From Paraglaciecola chathamensis S18K6 (lineage in GTDB: Bacteria; Pseudomonadota; Gammaproteobacteria; Enterobacterales; Alteromonadaceae): a stretch of DNA of 64,000 bases. Made by a program: the position numbers and the translations under genes. How positions within the stretch are numbered: position 1 is the stretch's first letter; each line of letters starts with the position of its first letter. Location: the NCBI GenBank assembly GCA_000314955.1, contig BAEM01000006.1, positions 1-64,000 of the forward strand. The letters are read 5' to 3'. Shown one piece after another: positions 52,710 to 62,864 of this stretch. The notes under the pieces are model-generated. The model was not told the origin of the DNA. It searched no databases and saw only the letters and a list, made by a program, of their open reading frames with translations.

Positions 52710-54789
52710 CCAGCCAGCGATTAATAATGGCTTGTGCGTTGGCTGGGTGATTCTCCCATAACTGTACTGACAACGTTTGAACCTGTGGTATTAGCGCTGC
52801 GTCACGGACTAAATTCGCGATACGCAGATCGGCCAAACCCGTTTGCTTGGTGCCGAGCAACTCACCTGGGCCACGTATTTCTAGGTCTTGTTGAGCGATA
52901 TAGAAACCGTCGTGTGATTCACGCAATACCGCTAGTCGTTTCGCTGCTACTTTTGTTAGCGGGCTTTGGTACATCAACACGCAGTGGCTTTCTACAGAGC
53001 CTCGCCCTACTCGCCCGCGTAATTGATGTAGTTGAGCCAACCCCAAACGTTCGGGATTTTCAATGATCATCAAACTCGCATTAGGCACATCCACACCCAC
53101 TTCAATAACCGTAGTGGCAACGAGCAAATCCATTTCACCCGCTTTAAACTGCTCCATTAAGCGCTGTTTTTCTTCGGCTTTTAGCCGCCCGTGTACCAGG
53201 CCTACTTTTAACTCAGGCAGCGCTGTCGCTAAGGCAATGGCGGTTTCTTCTGCCGCTTGGGACTGCAGCACTTCTGATTCTTCAATCAAAGTACATACCC
53301 AATAGGTTTGCCTGCCATGCTCAACCGTTGCTAGGCGTACCCGCTCCACCACATCAACCCGCCGCGTTTCTGGTAATACAACTGTGGTGATAGGTGTGCG
53401 CCCAGGCGGTAGCTCGTCAATCACTGAGGTATCTAAATCCGCATAGGCTGTCATCGCCAATGTCCGCGGAATAGGCGTCGCAGTCATGATCAACTGATGA
53501 GGAAATGCGCCTTGCTGTAAGCCTTTTTCACGCAAGGCCAAACGCTGATGTACACCGAATCTATGCTGCTCATCCACAATCACCAGTGCTAAAGACTGGT
53601 ACTGCACTGCTTCTTGGAACACCGCATGGGTGCCCACTAGCAATTGCAGCTTGCCACTGGCTAAATTTTCAAGGGTTTCGGTTCGGGCTTTGCCTTTTAA
53701 CTTACCCGCTAACCAACCTACTTCAATGCCTAATGGGGCAAACCAGCCTTGAAAGTTGTTCATGTGCTGCTCTGCAAGTAGTTCAGTGGGCGCCATCATC
53801 ACCACTTGGTAACCAGCACTAATGGCCGATAACGCAGCCATTGCTGCCACCAAAGTTTTACCTGAGCCCACATCCCCTTGCACTAAGCGCATCATGGGTG
53901 TGGGACGCTGCATGTCTTGCTGAATATCTTGAATAACACGTTGCTGAGCACCGGTTAAATCAAAGGGCAAACTATCGAGTAGCTGCGTTAACAGGGGGCT
54001 ACTTGGGGTGATAGCAAAACCTTTTTGTCGCTGACTTTGCTGACGTACTTTAAGCACGCTTAAATGATGTGCCAGCAGCTCTTCTAAGGCTAAGCGTTGC
54101 TGAGCTGGGTGCTTGCCCTCTTCTAATAAGGCGAGTGTGACATCCGGCGGTGGCCGGTGAGCCAAATGCAATGCTTCAATCAAGCCCACTTGTTGCTGAT
54201 ATACATCGTTTGGCAGCAATTCAGCTAAACCACCTTTATCAAGTAAACCAAGCGCCTGCTCGGTCAAATTACGTAAAGTAACTTGCTTCACGCCCTCGGT
54301 AGAGGGGTAAACCGGCGTTAACGATTCAGCCAGTTGAACGCTGGAATCTGTGCTGATGATTTTATATTCTGGGTGCATGATCTCTAAACCATACTTGCCC
54401 GCTCGCACCTCACCGAAACAGCGAATGTGCGTGCCTTTCTCTAAGCTGTTTTTTTGCGCCGCTGAAAAATGAAAAAAGCGTAAGGTAATGGTTCCTGTGC
54501 TATCACTCATGCGCACAATCAGCATACGCTTGCGACCAAATTGAACGTCACAGGACATCACTTCGCCCTCAACACTGGTGTGCAGATGTGGCATTAATTC
54601 AGCGATAGGATATATACGGGTGCGATCTTCATAGCGATGAGGCAAGTGAAACAACAAGTCTTGCACACTGTGCAGCCCCAGCTTCTCGAGCTTTTCAGCT
54701 ACTTTGCTACCCACCCCTTTTAACTGGGTGACTGGCGTTTGAGCTAGTCCGAGCATCGCATGTCCGAGCATCGTGTTCGTATAGCGCAC
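52681..54789 (-). CDS. recG: ATP-dependent DNA helicase RecG
   Basis: A 702-residue branched-DNA helicase for fork rescue and recombination. The wedge/OB domain (about 60-170) is followed by the SF2 motor: Walker A VQGDVGSGKT, the DEQH box (IVDEQHRFG), MTATPIPRTLA, VATTVIEVGVDVPNA and QLRGRVGRG. The C-terminal QQDLEIRGPGELLGTKQTG is the RecG-specific block. The ATG at 54789 or MLGHAML six codons later could be the start. It belongs to the conserved rpoZ-spoT-trmH-recG neighbourhood. Confidence 0.96.
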   Translation of the reverse strand: MRYTNTMLGHAMLGLAQTPVTQLKGVGSKVAEKLEKLGLHSVQDLLFHLPHRYEDRTRIYPIAELMPHLHTSVEGEVMSCDVQFGRKRMLIVRMSDSTGTITLRFFHFSAAQKNSLEKGTHIRCFGEVRAGKYGLEIMHPEYKIISTDSSVQLAESLTPVYPSTEGVKQVTLRNLTEQALGLLDKGGLAELLPNDVYQQQVGLIEALHLAHRPPPDVTLALLEEGKHPAQQRLALEELLAHHLSVLKVRQQSQRQKGFAITPSSPLLTQLLDSLPFDLTGAQQRVIQDIQQDMQRPTPMMRLVQGDVGSGKTLVAAMAALSAISAGYQVVMMAPTELLAEQHMNNFQGWFAPLGIEVGWLAGKLKGKARTETLENLASGKLQLLVGTHAVFQEAVQYQSLALVIVDEQHRFGVHQRLALREKGLQQGAFPHQLIMTATPIPRTLAMTAYADLDTSVIDELPPGRTPITTVVLPETRRVDVVERVRLATVEHGRQTYWVCTLIEESEVLQSQAAEETAIALATALPELKVGLVHGRLKAEEKQRLMEQFKAGEMDLLVATTVIEVGVDVPNASLMIIENPERLGLAQLHQLRGRVGRGSVESHCVLMYQSPLTKVAAKRLAVLRESHDGFYIAQQDLEIRGPGELLGTKQTGLADLRIANLVRDAALIPQVQTLSVQLWENHPANAQAIINRWLGDKEHYGHA

Positions 54790-54986
54790 TCAAACGCAGT
54801 AATGAAAGAAAATAAAATGAGAGAAAAGATAGCCGCCTGCCCGTTAATTCGTACTTAATATGTCAATTGTGTAAGTCATTATACTTCACGATTTAATCAA
54901 GTGTGGCAATAACTTAACACCCTTTGATGCGTTAATTACCACGGCATAGTCGATTTAAAAACTCTAAAATGACTTACCACAAAAGC

Positions 54987-55631
54987 CTACAGTGAATATT
55001 TAGCGGCTTGGTAAAGCAATTCAGGAGACAAGCGCTGTTTATAATCTGGGTTGACGTAGCTAAATTTAATCACGCCTTGTTCATCAAGAATAAACACTGC
55101 TGGGGCGGGTAATACGCCGCGCTCATCTTGAGTCGATGCATTTAGCACAATACCTTTTTTCTCTTTGTATTTAGCGGTTGTCTCTTTTGCTACATAAAAG
55201 CCAATACCAAAGCCGCGTATGGTATCCAGCGTACTATCTGAGAGTAATTGCACCGTAAACTTACTTTGCAGTTTTTGTGCTTGCAATTGTTCTGGGGTTT
55301 CTGGGGAAATAGCCAGAATTTGATAACCTAAATCATCGAGCGATTTCTCAATGTCTTTAAGCCCGGCTAATTGCCGATTGCAGTATGGGCACCAGCCGCC
55401 CCGATAGAAAATGAGCACGGTCGGCTTTTGCATGATCATGGCTTTTAAACTGACCGGAGCGCCTTCGGCGGTTTTCAACTTAGTATTTGGGGCCCAGTGG
55501 CCGACTAACAAAGGAGTGACATCTTGAGCACTTTCAGCAATATTGGTCCGCTCTAACGCTGTACTCGTCACAGAAAAGACCATCAATAAAATAGCTAAAC
55601 TGCCTATAGCAGCTTTCATATAACGAAACAT
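54987..55631 (-). CDS. Secreted or membrane-anchored AhpC/TSA peroxiredoxin-like protein
   Basis: A 214-residue thioredoxin-fold protein with an N-terminal signal or anchor (about 5-25). The active site is GGWCPYCNRQL, a CxxC arrangement typical of the peroxiredoxin-like family. QILAISPETPEQ and PAPAVFILDEQGVIKFSYVNPDY are conserved family stretches. It probably acts in the periplasm in thiol redox or peroxide detoxification. It sits alone between trmH and recG, interrupting the usual order. Confidence 0.85.
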   Translation of the reverse strand: MFRYMKAAIGSLAILLMVFSVTSTALERTNIAESAQDVTPLLVGHWAPNTKLKTAEGAPVSLKAMIMQKPTVLIFYRGGWCPYCNRQLAGLKDIEKSLDDLGYQILAISPETPEQLQAQKLQSKFTVQLLSDSTLDTIRGFGIGFYVAKETTAKYKEKKGIVLNASTQDERGVLPAPAVFILDEQGVIKFSYVNPDYKQRLSPELLYQAAKYSL

Positions 55632-55717
55632 TTTGCACTCCTTGGTAGGGTTACTATTAATCCACTTATATTTCCACGGCTAAACCGCCTGTCACGAATT
55701 AACGCCTATCGCTTGGC

Positions 55718-56488
55718 TTAGCGATTACCTCTGTGACGCTTTTCATACTCTATCTCGTTGTTGCCCTCGAGTTCTAGCGTATGCATGGCTTTGGCAGTAG
55801 TTTGCATTTTTTGCCACCAAGTTGCGTCAGCCACTATGTTGCCACCTTCATCAATATGAGGGTACTCAAGGCCTTTATTTTTGCAAACATTGGCTAAAAC
55901 GGGGAACCCACCTTCAAATAACACCCGTTGGCATTCTTCTTCATCGAGTTGCAAGGTGTCATACATCCCTGCAACATCGCGCTGTCGCTGGGCTTCGTAC
56001 AAGACTAGTGCAGCTGCCACAGACACATTCAAAGATTGCACCATGCCCACCATGGGTATCACGATGTTTTTATCCGCTAAGGCAATAGCTTCTTCTGTGG
56101 CACCGTGTCTTTCTTGACCAAGAATAATCGCTGTCGGCTGAGTGTAATCAATTTCTCTGAAGTCCACAGAATCATCTGATAAATGGGTCACCAGCACTTG
56201 CATATTCTGTTGCTTTAAAACGCCTACGGCATCATCTATGCTGCTGTGCATCTCGGTCTTAACCCAATGCTCAGAGCCCATTGCTGTGCCTTTACGCAGC
56301 TTGGTTTTTTGATCCCACACGCCATGAATACGATTGATACCTACAGCATCACAGCTGCGCAATATCGCTGATACATTATGCGGCTTATGAACTTGTTCTA
56401 AACAGACCGTTAAGGAAGGTTGGCGGGTACTCAATAACTTACGAATGCGCTGATAACGCTCTACTGACATGGGGGCTATAGCAGACAT
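55718..56488 (-). CDS. trmH: tRNA (guanosine-18-2'-O)-methyltransferase TrmH
   Basis: A 256-residue SpoU/SPOUT methyltransferase that modifies G18 of tRNA. The three family motifs are present: EQVHKPHNVSAILRSCDAVG (motif 1), ILGQERHGATEEAI (motif 2) and IPMVGMVQSLNVSVAAALVLYE (motif 3, forming the trefoil knot). The C-terminal tail is longer than that of the 229-residue E. coli protein. It lies in the expected place between spoT and recG, though a RidA gene separates it from spoT. Confidence 0.95.
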   Translation of the reverse strand: MSAIAPMSVERYQRIRKLLSTRQPSLTVCLEQVHKPHNVSAILRSCDAVGINRIHGVWDQKTKLRKGTAMGSEHWVKTEMHSSIDDAVGVLKQQNMQVLVTHLSDDSVDFREIDYTQPTAIILGQERHGATEEAIALADKNIVIPMVGMVQSLNVSVAAALVLYEAQRQRDVAGMYDTLQLDEEECQRVLFEGGFPVLANVCKNKGLEYPHIDEGGNIVADATWWQKMQTTAKAMHTLELEGNNEIEYEKRHRGNR

Positions 56489-56663
56489 AGTTTTATGTTC
56501 TTTTTCTTACTGATGCCTTTTGGCCCCGCTGCTCGCTAAAAAGCGTGCCTAGTAGGCTAGCATCTTTTAATCAGCGCACGGCTATGATGACATCCCGTGC
56601 GCAGTGCAGCGCTTATGCGCCGTCAGTCTTATACCAATTAACTTTAGCTAAAACGACCCGAGG

Positions 56664-57050
56664 TTATTCAGGTAATTCCATCACGCCGTCAATCTCAATT
56701 TGTGCACCTTTTGGCAACTCTTTAACACCAATAGCAGCACGCGCTGGGTACGGCTGTTTGAAATGCTTACTCATGATCTCGTTAACCGTAGCAAAGTTAG
56801 ACAAGTCGGTTAAGAAAATATTTACTTTCGCCAAATCATTAGTGCTGCCACCCGCGGCTTGGCAAACAGCTTGTACGTTTTTGAAGACTTGCTCAGCTTG
56901 CTCTGCGAAATCATCAGAAACCATTTCCATGGTTTCTGCAACCAAGGGGATCTGGCCAGATAAGTACACAGTAGTGCCAGATTTAATCGCTTGGCTGTAA
57001 GTTCCAATAGCTTGTGGAGCCTTGTCAGTGTGAATAACAGACTTAGACAT
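56664..57050 (-). CDS. ridA: RidA family enamine/imine deaminase
   Basis: A 128-residue protein that hydrolyses reactive enamines/imines released by PLP enzymes. [21 protein letters not shown] opens the fold, [10 protein letters not shown] lies in the middle and [23 protein letters not shown] carries the substrate-binding arginine and the end of the family motif. AAAGGTAATC precedes the ATG. It lies 21 bp after spoT in the same direction and is probably co-transcribed. Confidence 0.93.
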   Translation of the reverse strand: MSKSVIHTDKAPQAIGTYSQAIKSGTTVYLSGQIPLVAETMEMVSDDFAEQAEQVFKNVQAVCQAAGGSTNDLAKVNIFLTDLSNFATVNEIMSKHFKQPYPARAAIGVKELPKGAQIEIDGVMELPE

Positions 57051-57071
57051 AATATGATTACCTTTTAAAGT

Positions 57072-59201
57072 TTATACGTTTTGAGATTTATTCTGCTTGG
57101 ATTGGCTGTGCCTTGAAACCCGCTGTACTTCGGGCATTATGCGAATTTTGCGCATGACATCAGCAAGCTGAATACGATCCGTGATGGTCAGTTCGATATC
57201 GATATAATAGATACCGCTTTCTTTTTCTTCGGTTTGCAAACCGACAATATTAGAGCCGCAAGACGCCACGTTATTGGTTAAGTTGGCGAGCGTCCCTTGA
57301 TGATTAATTAACTCGATCCGCAGGGCTGCTTTAAATTCACCTTGGGGCTTATCATCCCATTTCATTACAAGAATACGCTGGGGTTCTTCTTTACTGAGTT
57401 TGCGAATATTGCTACAGCCAGCTTGGTGGATCATCATGCCTCGGCCTGGGCTCAGCACAGCGACAATTTCATCCCCAGGAATAGGGTGACAACAGCGTGA
57501 ATAAGACACGAGTAGCCCTTCTGTGCCACGAATGGCCACTCTGCGTCCGCTATCCGGTATCTCCGCCGCTTCACCAAGTAAGCGCCGCGCCACAATCGCA
57601 CTGAGCTCATTACCCAATCCAATGTCTGCGACTAAGGATTCAAAATCCTCATGTTTGGTTTCTTGTACGACCCGTTCGATGTCCTTTTGAGGAATTTCAT
57701 CAAGCTTGGTTTTGCCCAGCGCATGGCGCAACAATCGATTACCCATGATAAAGGCTTCTTCTGAACGCTGATGCTTCAGATAATGACGAATGTGCGAGCG
57801 CGCACGCGCACTGACTACAAAGTTTAGCCAACTAGCGTTAGGCTTTGCTCTAGGTGAGGTAATAATTTCAACGGTTTGGCCGTTTTCCAGCGGTTTACTC
57901 AATGAATAGGTGCGTCTTTCAACTTTCACCCCAACACAAGTGTTACCCACGCCTGTGTGTACCGCGTACGCAAAATCAACGGCGGTAGCCCCAAGGGGTA
58001 ATTCAATAATGCGCCCGTCGGGTGTAAACACATAGATTTCATCTGGGAACAGATCGGTTTTTACGTTTTCAATAAATTCAAACGACGAGCTGGCGCTTTG
58101 CTGCAACTCAATTAATGATTGCATCCATTTACGGGCGCGTACTTGCGCTGTGGTATCACTCGATTCAGAGTCATCTTTGTACATCCAATGGGCAGCTACG
58201 CCTATGTCAGCCATCTTGTCCATTTCGGCAGTACGTATTTGAATTTCAACTGGAATACCATGAGGGCCAATTAAAGAGGTATGCAATGACTGGTAGCCAT
58301 TAGTACGCGGAATCGCCACGTAGTCTTTAAAACGGCCTTCAATCGGTTTGTACAAACCATGCATCGCACCAAGCGCTCGGTAGCAATTATCAGCACTGTC
58401 TACCACCACGCGAAATGCGTAGATATCCATGACTTCATTGAACATCAACTCTTTGTTTTTCATCTTGCGATAAATAGAGTAAAGATGCTTTTCGCGGCCA
58501 ATGGTTTGGGCGTTGATCCCAAACGCAGCTAAGCGGGTTTCCACTTCTTTGCGGGTATTTTCAATGACTTCTTTACGATTGCCGCGCGCCTGTTTAACCG
58601 CGGCTTTTAATGCCCTGTGACGCATAGGATACATGGCCTGAAAACCTAAATCTTCTAGCTCATTTTTAATATCATGTATGCCTAAGCGATGGGCAATAGG
58701 TGAATAAATCTCTAGCGTTTCTCGGGCTATACGGCGGCGTTTATCCGGTCGTAATGAGCCAAGGGTGCGCATGTTGTGGGTGCGGTCAGCCAGTTTGATC
58801 AAGATAACGCGAATATCTTGCACCATGGCCATCAACATTTTACGAAAGTTTTCGACCTGCGCTTCTTGCTTGCTGCTGAAATGAATTTTGTCGAGCTTAC
58901 TGACCCCTTCCACCAGCTCGCCAACCGTTTCGCCGAATTCAACGCTAAGGGTCTCTTTGCTGTGGTGGGTATCTTCAATCACGTCATGCAGTAAGGCTGC
59001 CATCAGTGTTTCATGATCGAGTCGCATGTCCGCTAAAATACCGGCTACGGCTACGGGGTGAGTAATGTATGGGTCGCCACTTGAACGCATCTGCCCATCA
59101 TGGGCATCTCGGGCTACCACAAACGCACGCTGAGTCTCTGCTACCTTGTCCGCTGGCAGGTAGGCCTCAAGCTTTTGTTTTAAACCCTCAAAAAGATACA
59201 A
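57072..59201 (-). CDS. spoT: Bifunctional (p)ppGpp synthetase/hydrolase SpoT
   Basis: A 709-residue alarmone enzyme. The N-terminal HD hydrolase has DPYITHPVAVAG, ALLHDVIEDTHHS and IKLADRTHNM, all intact. The synthetase-like domain has KDYVAIPRTNGYQSLHTS; TGS (DEIYVFTPDGRIIELP) and C-terminal ACT domains follow. The start is a TTG giving MYLFEGLKQ with no clear ribosome site; I recall that E. coli spoT also starts with TTG, so weak initiation may be conserved. It lies between rpoZ and ridA. The transposon in this window carries a separate HD-type hydrolase. Confidence 0.96.
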   Translation of the reverse strand: MYLFEGLKQKLEAYLPADKVAETQRAFVVARDAHDGQMRSSGDPYITHPVAVAGILADMRLDHETLMAALLHDVIEDTHHSKETLSVEFGETVGELVEGVSKLDKIHFSSKQEAQVENFRKMLMAMVQDIRVILIKLADRTHNMRTLGSLRPDKRRRIARETLEIYSPIAHRLGIHDIKNELEDLGFQAMYPMRHRALKAAVKQARGNRKEVIENTRKEVETRLAAFGINAQTIGREKHLYSIYRKMKNKELMFNEVMDIYAFRVVVDSADNCYRALGAMHGLYKPIEGRFKDYVAIPRTNGYQSLHTSLIGPHGIPVEIQIRTAEMDKMADIGVAAHWMYKDDSESSDTTAQVRARKWMQSLIELQQSASSSFEFIENVKTDLFPDEIYVFTPDGRIIELPLGATAVDFAYAVHTGVGNTCVGVKVERRTYSLSKPLENGQTVEIITSPRAKPNASWLNFVVSARARSHIRHYLKHQRSEEAFIMGNRLLRHALGKTKLDEIPQKDIERVVQETKHEDFESLVADIGLGNELSAIVARRLLGEAAEIPDSGRRVAIRGTEGLLVSYSRCCHPIPGDEIVAVLSPGRGMMIHQAGCSNIRKLSKEEPQRILVMKWDDKPQGEFKAALRIELINHQGTLANLTNNVASCGSNIVGLQTEEKESGIYYIDIELTITDRIQLADVMRKIRIMPEVQRVSRHSQSKQNKSQNV

Positions 59202-59348
59202 GTGTTGTTAGTCTCAAACAGTGGAAAGTTTAAGGATACGGTGAATTGAGCACTAAGCCAACGGCTAAAACATCAGTTTGATGCTATGCCGCTGGGTTCA
59301 GGCTTTTTTTCGCGAACTCAAATTCTCGAGCGAACGTTTGTTCTAGAA

Positions 59349-59621
59349 CTACTGGTCTTGCAGGATATTTGCTACAGACTCAAACTGAGCTTGGTCTTGA
59401 GCATGTTGGTCACGCAAGTTTTCAGCGTCAAGAGTAGACGCTGTTACGTGTCCTTCCTCGATTTCACGTAGCGCTACAACTGTAGGCTTATCAGTACCTA
59501 CCGATACATGAGCAACTTTGCCTTCTATCGCAAGTTGTCTTGCGCGGCGTGCTGCGACTAAAACCAAATCAAACCGATTGCCAATTTTATCTACGGCATC
59601 TTCAACTGTTACGCGAGCCAT
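59349..59621 (-). CDS. rpoZ: RNA polymerase omega subunit
   Basis: A 90-residue protein with the omega signature [20 protein letters not shown] and RRARQLA, then [12 protein letters not shown]. Omega assists assembly of RNA polymerase and helps form a ppGpp site. The ATG follows a clear GACGGAGATC. Order gmk-rpoZ-spoT is conserved across gammaproteobacteria. Confidence 0.96.
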   Translation of the reverse strand: MARVTVEDAVDKIGNRFDLVLVAARRARQLAIEGKVAHVSVGTDKPTVVALREIEEGHVTASTLDAENLRDQHAQDQAQFESVANILQDQ

Positions 59622-59726
59622 TTTGATCTCCGTCGGGTAGCTATGTTTTAAAAAAAGGTCGCATAGTGTACTTGCAAACCTGAAATTAGAAAAGATCTTT
59701 CACGATCTTAGTGACTAATAATTACG

Positions 59727-60374
59727 CTAATCATTGGCCAATAAGTTTTCAAACAGGCTTTGATGACGCATTACCTGCTTTTCTTTGCGCAAACGACGGC
59801 TTGATACAATCGCATCTAGCTCTGCTAGCGCCGCGTCAAAATCATCATTCACCACGATATAATCGAATTCATGATAGTGCGATATTTCAGATACCGCTTT
59901 GTTCATTCGCTCTTGGATCACCTCAGGGGTGTCTTGTCCGCGCTCGGTTAAACGACGCAAAAGCTCGTCACGTGAGGGCGGCGCAACAAAAATCGTTGCA
60001 GTATCTGGGATTTGCGCTTTTACCTGACGAGCCCCCTGCCAGTCGATATCTAAAAATACGTCAATCCCTTTGCGCAATGTTTGTTCAATCACTACTTTAG
60101 AAGTGCCGTAATAATTACCGAAGACTTCAGCCCATTCAAAAAATTCATCTTGGGAAATGAGCTCTTGAAATACCTCTCGACTAACAAAATGATAATGTAC
60201 ACCGTCTATTTCACCTGGGCGCGGTGCTCTAGTGGTATGAGAAACCGAGACCTGCATTTCATTGTTGTGTATTTCTGTTGCGTCATGGTTTTGCAGTAAC
60301 GCTTTGATTAAGCTAGATTTACCTGCTCCAGAAGGCGCGGCAAGTATAAATAAATTTCCGAGTGATTGTGGCAT
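59727..60374 (-). CDS. gmk: Guanylate kinase
   Basis: A 215-residue enzyme that phosphorylates GMP to GDP. The P-loop is APSGAGKSS, followed by [21 protein letters not shown] (GMP-binding), [14 protein letters not shown] and [11 protein letters not shown]. Length is standard. The start ATG has little ribosome-site character. It diverges from cyaY. Confidence 0.96.
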   Translation of the reverse strand: MPQSLGNLFILAAPSGAGKSSLIKALLQNHDATEIHNNEMQVSVSHTTRAPRPGEIDGVHYHFVSREVFQELISQDEFFEWAEVFGNYYGTSKVVIEQTLRKGIDVFLDIDWQGARQVKAQIPDTATIFVAPPSRDELLRRLTERGQDTPEVIQERMNKAVSEISHYHEFDYIVVNDDFDAALAELDAIVSSRRLRKEKQVMRHQSLFENLLAND

Positions 60375-60493
60375 AGAAGATTTTCAGTCAAGTAAGTAGA
60401 TAAAGTGAGTGTTGAGATTTCTATGCAATGTTAGCATATTCCCTTTACAAAGGTGCGAATGCATCAAAACAGTTCACAAAAGGTGACGAAACC

Positions 60494-60820
60494 ATGAACG
60501 ACAGCCAATATCATCAACTCGTCGACGACCTACTAATTTCCTTAGAGGAAATGCTCGACGATGTAGAAGCCGATATCGATTATGAATCAGCCAGCAGTAT
60601 ACTTACGCTAATTTTTGTCAACGGCACTAAAATCATCATTAACAAGCAACCACCTTTGCATCAACTTTGGGTGGCAACTAAGTTTAACGGTCATCATTTC
60701 AATTACCAAGAAGGCTTATGGATTGACGAGCGCACTGGCGCTGAGTTTTGGCAATTTATGAATGAAGCGGCGACTAAGCAAGCAGAAGTTCCTGTTTCGT
60801 TCCCCCGCCCGACTGAATAG
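60494..60820 (+). CDS. cyaY: Frataxin homologue CyaY
   Basis: A 108-residue iron-binding regulator of Fe-S cluster assembly. [32 protein letters not shown] shows the acidic first helix of frataxins, and [20 protein letters not shown] and [11 protein letters not shown] are the conserved sheet. The ATG at 60494 follows AAGGTGA and matches the family start; an in-frame extension to 60428 has no family similarity. Confidence 0.94.
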   Translation: MNDSQYHQLVDDLLISLEEMLDDVEADIDYESASSILTLIFVNGTKIIINKQPPLHQLWVATKFNGHHFNYQEGLWIDERTGAEFWQFMNEAATKQAEVPVSFPRPTE

Positions 60821-60880
60821 GTAACAGTAAAAGCTGTATTAAAAATTTAACGGAAAATTAGTAATCAAAGAGTGGTACCG

Positions 60881-61552
60881 ATGAGTAATAGCAATTTAGA
60901 ATGCGTAGAAGTAAACCCTAGTCAGCCCCATACCGCCGTGGTTATTTGGCTTCACGGGCTAGGAGATTCAGGTAACGGGTTTGCACCTATCGTTCCTGAG
61001 CTAAAAATTCCTGACGCGTTACCTATTCGTTTCGTTTTCCCCCATGCACCAGTGCGCCCCATTACAGTCAATAACAACATGGAAATGCGTGCTTGGTACG
61101 ATATTGCTAGCCTTGACTTTAACCACAGAGCTGACCGCACTGGTGTTGAAACCTCTGCCAAGCAAGTCGAAGCGCTAATTGATGCTGAAATTGCTAATGG
61201 CACTCCCGCTGAACGTATTGTACTAGCAGGCTTTTCACAAGGTGGCGTAATAGCGTTGCATTTGGGTACTCGCATCAATAAGAAGCTCGCGGGTATCATG
61301 GCATTATCAACTTATATGTGTGAACCAGACACACTTGCCAACGAAGCAAGCGATGCCAATAAAAGCACGCCCATATTGATGGCTCACGGTCAGCAAGATA
61401 ACGTGGTACCTGTATTTATGGGTAACGCAGCGTTTAAAGTATTGCAAGAAAATGGCTACCCCGTGACGTGGCAAGACTATCCAATGCAACACAGCGTATG
61501 CTTAGAAGAAATTAATCATATCTCACAGTGGTTGCAAGCGCGCTTAGGTTAA
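60881..61552 (+). CDS. Carboxylesterase, alpha/beta hydrolase (phospholipase/carboxylesterase family)
   Basis: About 223 residues, cytoplasmic. IWLHGLGDSGNGFAPI forms the oxyanion region, the nucleophile serine is in LAGFSQGGVIAL, the acid in MAHGQQDNVVPV and the histidine in MQHSVCLEE. This is the short-chain esterase / acyl-protein-thioesterase-like family. The ATG at 60881 is chosen; a GTG three codons earlier is in frame. A bidirectional terminator follows. Confidence 0.92.
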   Translation: MSNSNLECVEVNPSQPHTAVVIWLHGLGDSGNGFAPIVPELKIPDALPIRFVFPHAPVRPITVNNNMEMRAWYDIASLDFNHRADRTGVETSAKQVEALIDAEIANGTPAERIVLAGFSQGGVIALHLGTRINKKLAGIMALSTYMCEPDTLANEASDANKSTPILMAHGQQDNVVPVFMGNAAFKVLQENGYPVTWQDYPMQHSVCLEEINHISQWLQARLG

Positions 61553-61561
61553 GCCATGAGG

Positions 61562-61597
61562 TTTTTATCCCAAGGCGCGAGCGCTTTGGGATAAAAA
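61562..61597. terminator. Bidirectional terminator hairpin
   Basis: TTTTTATCCCAA (61562-61573) pairs perfectly with TTGGGATAAAAA (61586-61597), giving a U tract on either strand. It ends the esterase transcript. Confidence 0.85.
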
Positions 61598-61683
61598 TGT
61601 GATGAAATTTATTCTCTGCCATAGCGGTTTTATTAAATAACCCTCTTATTTAATGACTAACATAGGCCAACACGGGAATAATT

Positions 61684-62157
61684 ATGAGCATCAATCCATT
61701 TGTATTTATGCGCGGCACGGCAAAAGCGGCAGCGTTATTTATCCTACTCAGTTTCAGTCACTTCGCGTTTGCGCAAGATCCCATCGAAACCGGTTTTTTC
61801 AACAATAAAGCGATATACGGCTACGACACCGTTGCATACTTCACCCAAAGCAAAGCATTAAAGGGTTCAGATAACTACACTATGTCTTGGCGCGGTGCCG
61901 ATTGGTTTTTTAGCTCTCAAGCACATTTAGATTTATTCAAAAATGATCCAAAAAAATACGCCCCACAATACGGCGGGTATTGTGCTTACGCTATGGCAAC
62001 AGGTGATTTTGTGGGAATAGACGAAGATGCGTTTGTTATCGATAAAGGTAAGCTTTACCTAAACTACAGTACCAGCGTGCAAGAAAAATGGCTCGCCAAC
62101 AAAGCGCAATATATTGAGCAAGCTGACGCACAGTACAACCTGCAATTCAACGAATAG
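61684..62157 (+). CDS. YHS-domain exported protein
   Basis: A 157-residue protein with a signal peptide (about 1-31, ending FAFAQD). A YHS-like domain follows: YGYDTVAYFTQSKALKG, WFFSSQAHLDLFKNDPKKYAPQYGGYCAYAMA. YHS domains are thought to bind metals; many proteins of this exact form occur in marine gammaproteobacteria without known function. The GNAT gene follows after eight bases, so the two are probably co-transcribed. Confidence 0.88.
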   Translation: MSINPFVFMRGTAKAAALFILLSFSHFAFAQDPIETGFFNNKAIYGYDTVAYFTQSKALKGSDNYTMSWRGADWFFSSQAHLDLFKNDPKKYAPQYGGYCAYAMATGDFVGIDEDAFVIDKGKLYLNYSTSVQEKWLANKAQYIEQADAQYNLQFNE

Positions 62158-62165
62158 AGAGCGCC

Positions 62166-62660
62166 TTGTCTGTGTTAACCCTACGCCCCTTAAGCACAAA
62201 GTACAGTGCGGATATTTCTGCACTGGCGATGCGGTCAAAAGCTCACTGGGGATACTCGCCAGCATTTATGCAGCAATGCGCGCACGAACTCACTTATTCG
62301 AAAACACAAATCTCCCATAAGGATTTTCATTTTATTGGGGCGTTTTCCCCTTCAGACAGTCAAGCCTTAACGCCGTTAGGCTTCTATGCAATTCAGCGCA
62401 TATCCTCAGAAAAAGCAGAACTATTAGCGCTGTTTGTTTGCCCGTCTGTTATAGGGTGTGGTGTTGGTAAAAGCTTACTGCAACACGCAATAAGTGCAGC
62501 AAAATCACACCATTTCAAAACTATGCTTATATACAGCGACCCAAATGCGGCGTCGTTTTACGCTAAACATGGCGCGCAACGAATAGGCACGCATCCCTCT
62601 GGCAGTATTGTTGGTCGTGAACTCCCTGTTTACCAAATACCATTAATGCCCAGCACCTAA
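62166..62660 (+). CDS. GNAT family N-acetyltransferase
   Basis: A 164-residue acetyltransferase. The acetyl-CoA-binding motif A is LFVCPSVIGCGVGKSLLQHAI, and NAASFYAKHGAQRIG is motif B. The substrate is unknown. The start appears to be a TTG just after AGAGAG, with a GTG two codons later as alternative. It follows the YHS gene by eight bases. Confidence 0.85.
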   Translation: MSVLTLRPLSTKYSADISALAMRSKAHWGYSPAFMQQCAHELTYSKTQISHKDFHFIGAFSPSDSQALTPLGFYAIQRISSEKAELLALFVCPSVIGCGVGKSLLQHAISAAKSHHFKTMLIYSDPNAASFYAKHGAQRIGTHPSGSIVGRELPVYQIPLMPST

Positions 62661-62864
62661 CCCGCTAATGCCTTAAAAGAATGATTCATAACCTCTATTA
62701 TTCTTCACATACCTCGTTCTTCATGAGCGCTATTTATCTTTATAACTAATATTCACGCCTAAACATGACGCTTTTTCGTTAAAACTAAGCCTTTGTCTAC
62801 TCAAAGTGGACGTAAACTCTGATAATATCGCGGTATAAACTCGTCAGTTAATAGTGAATATTTC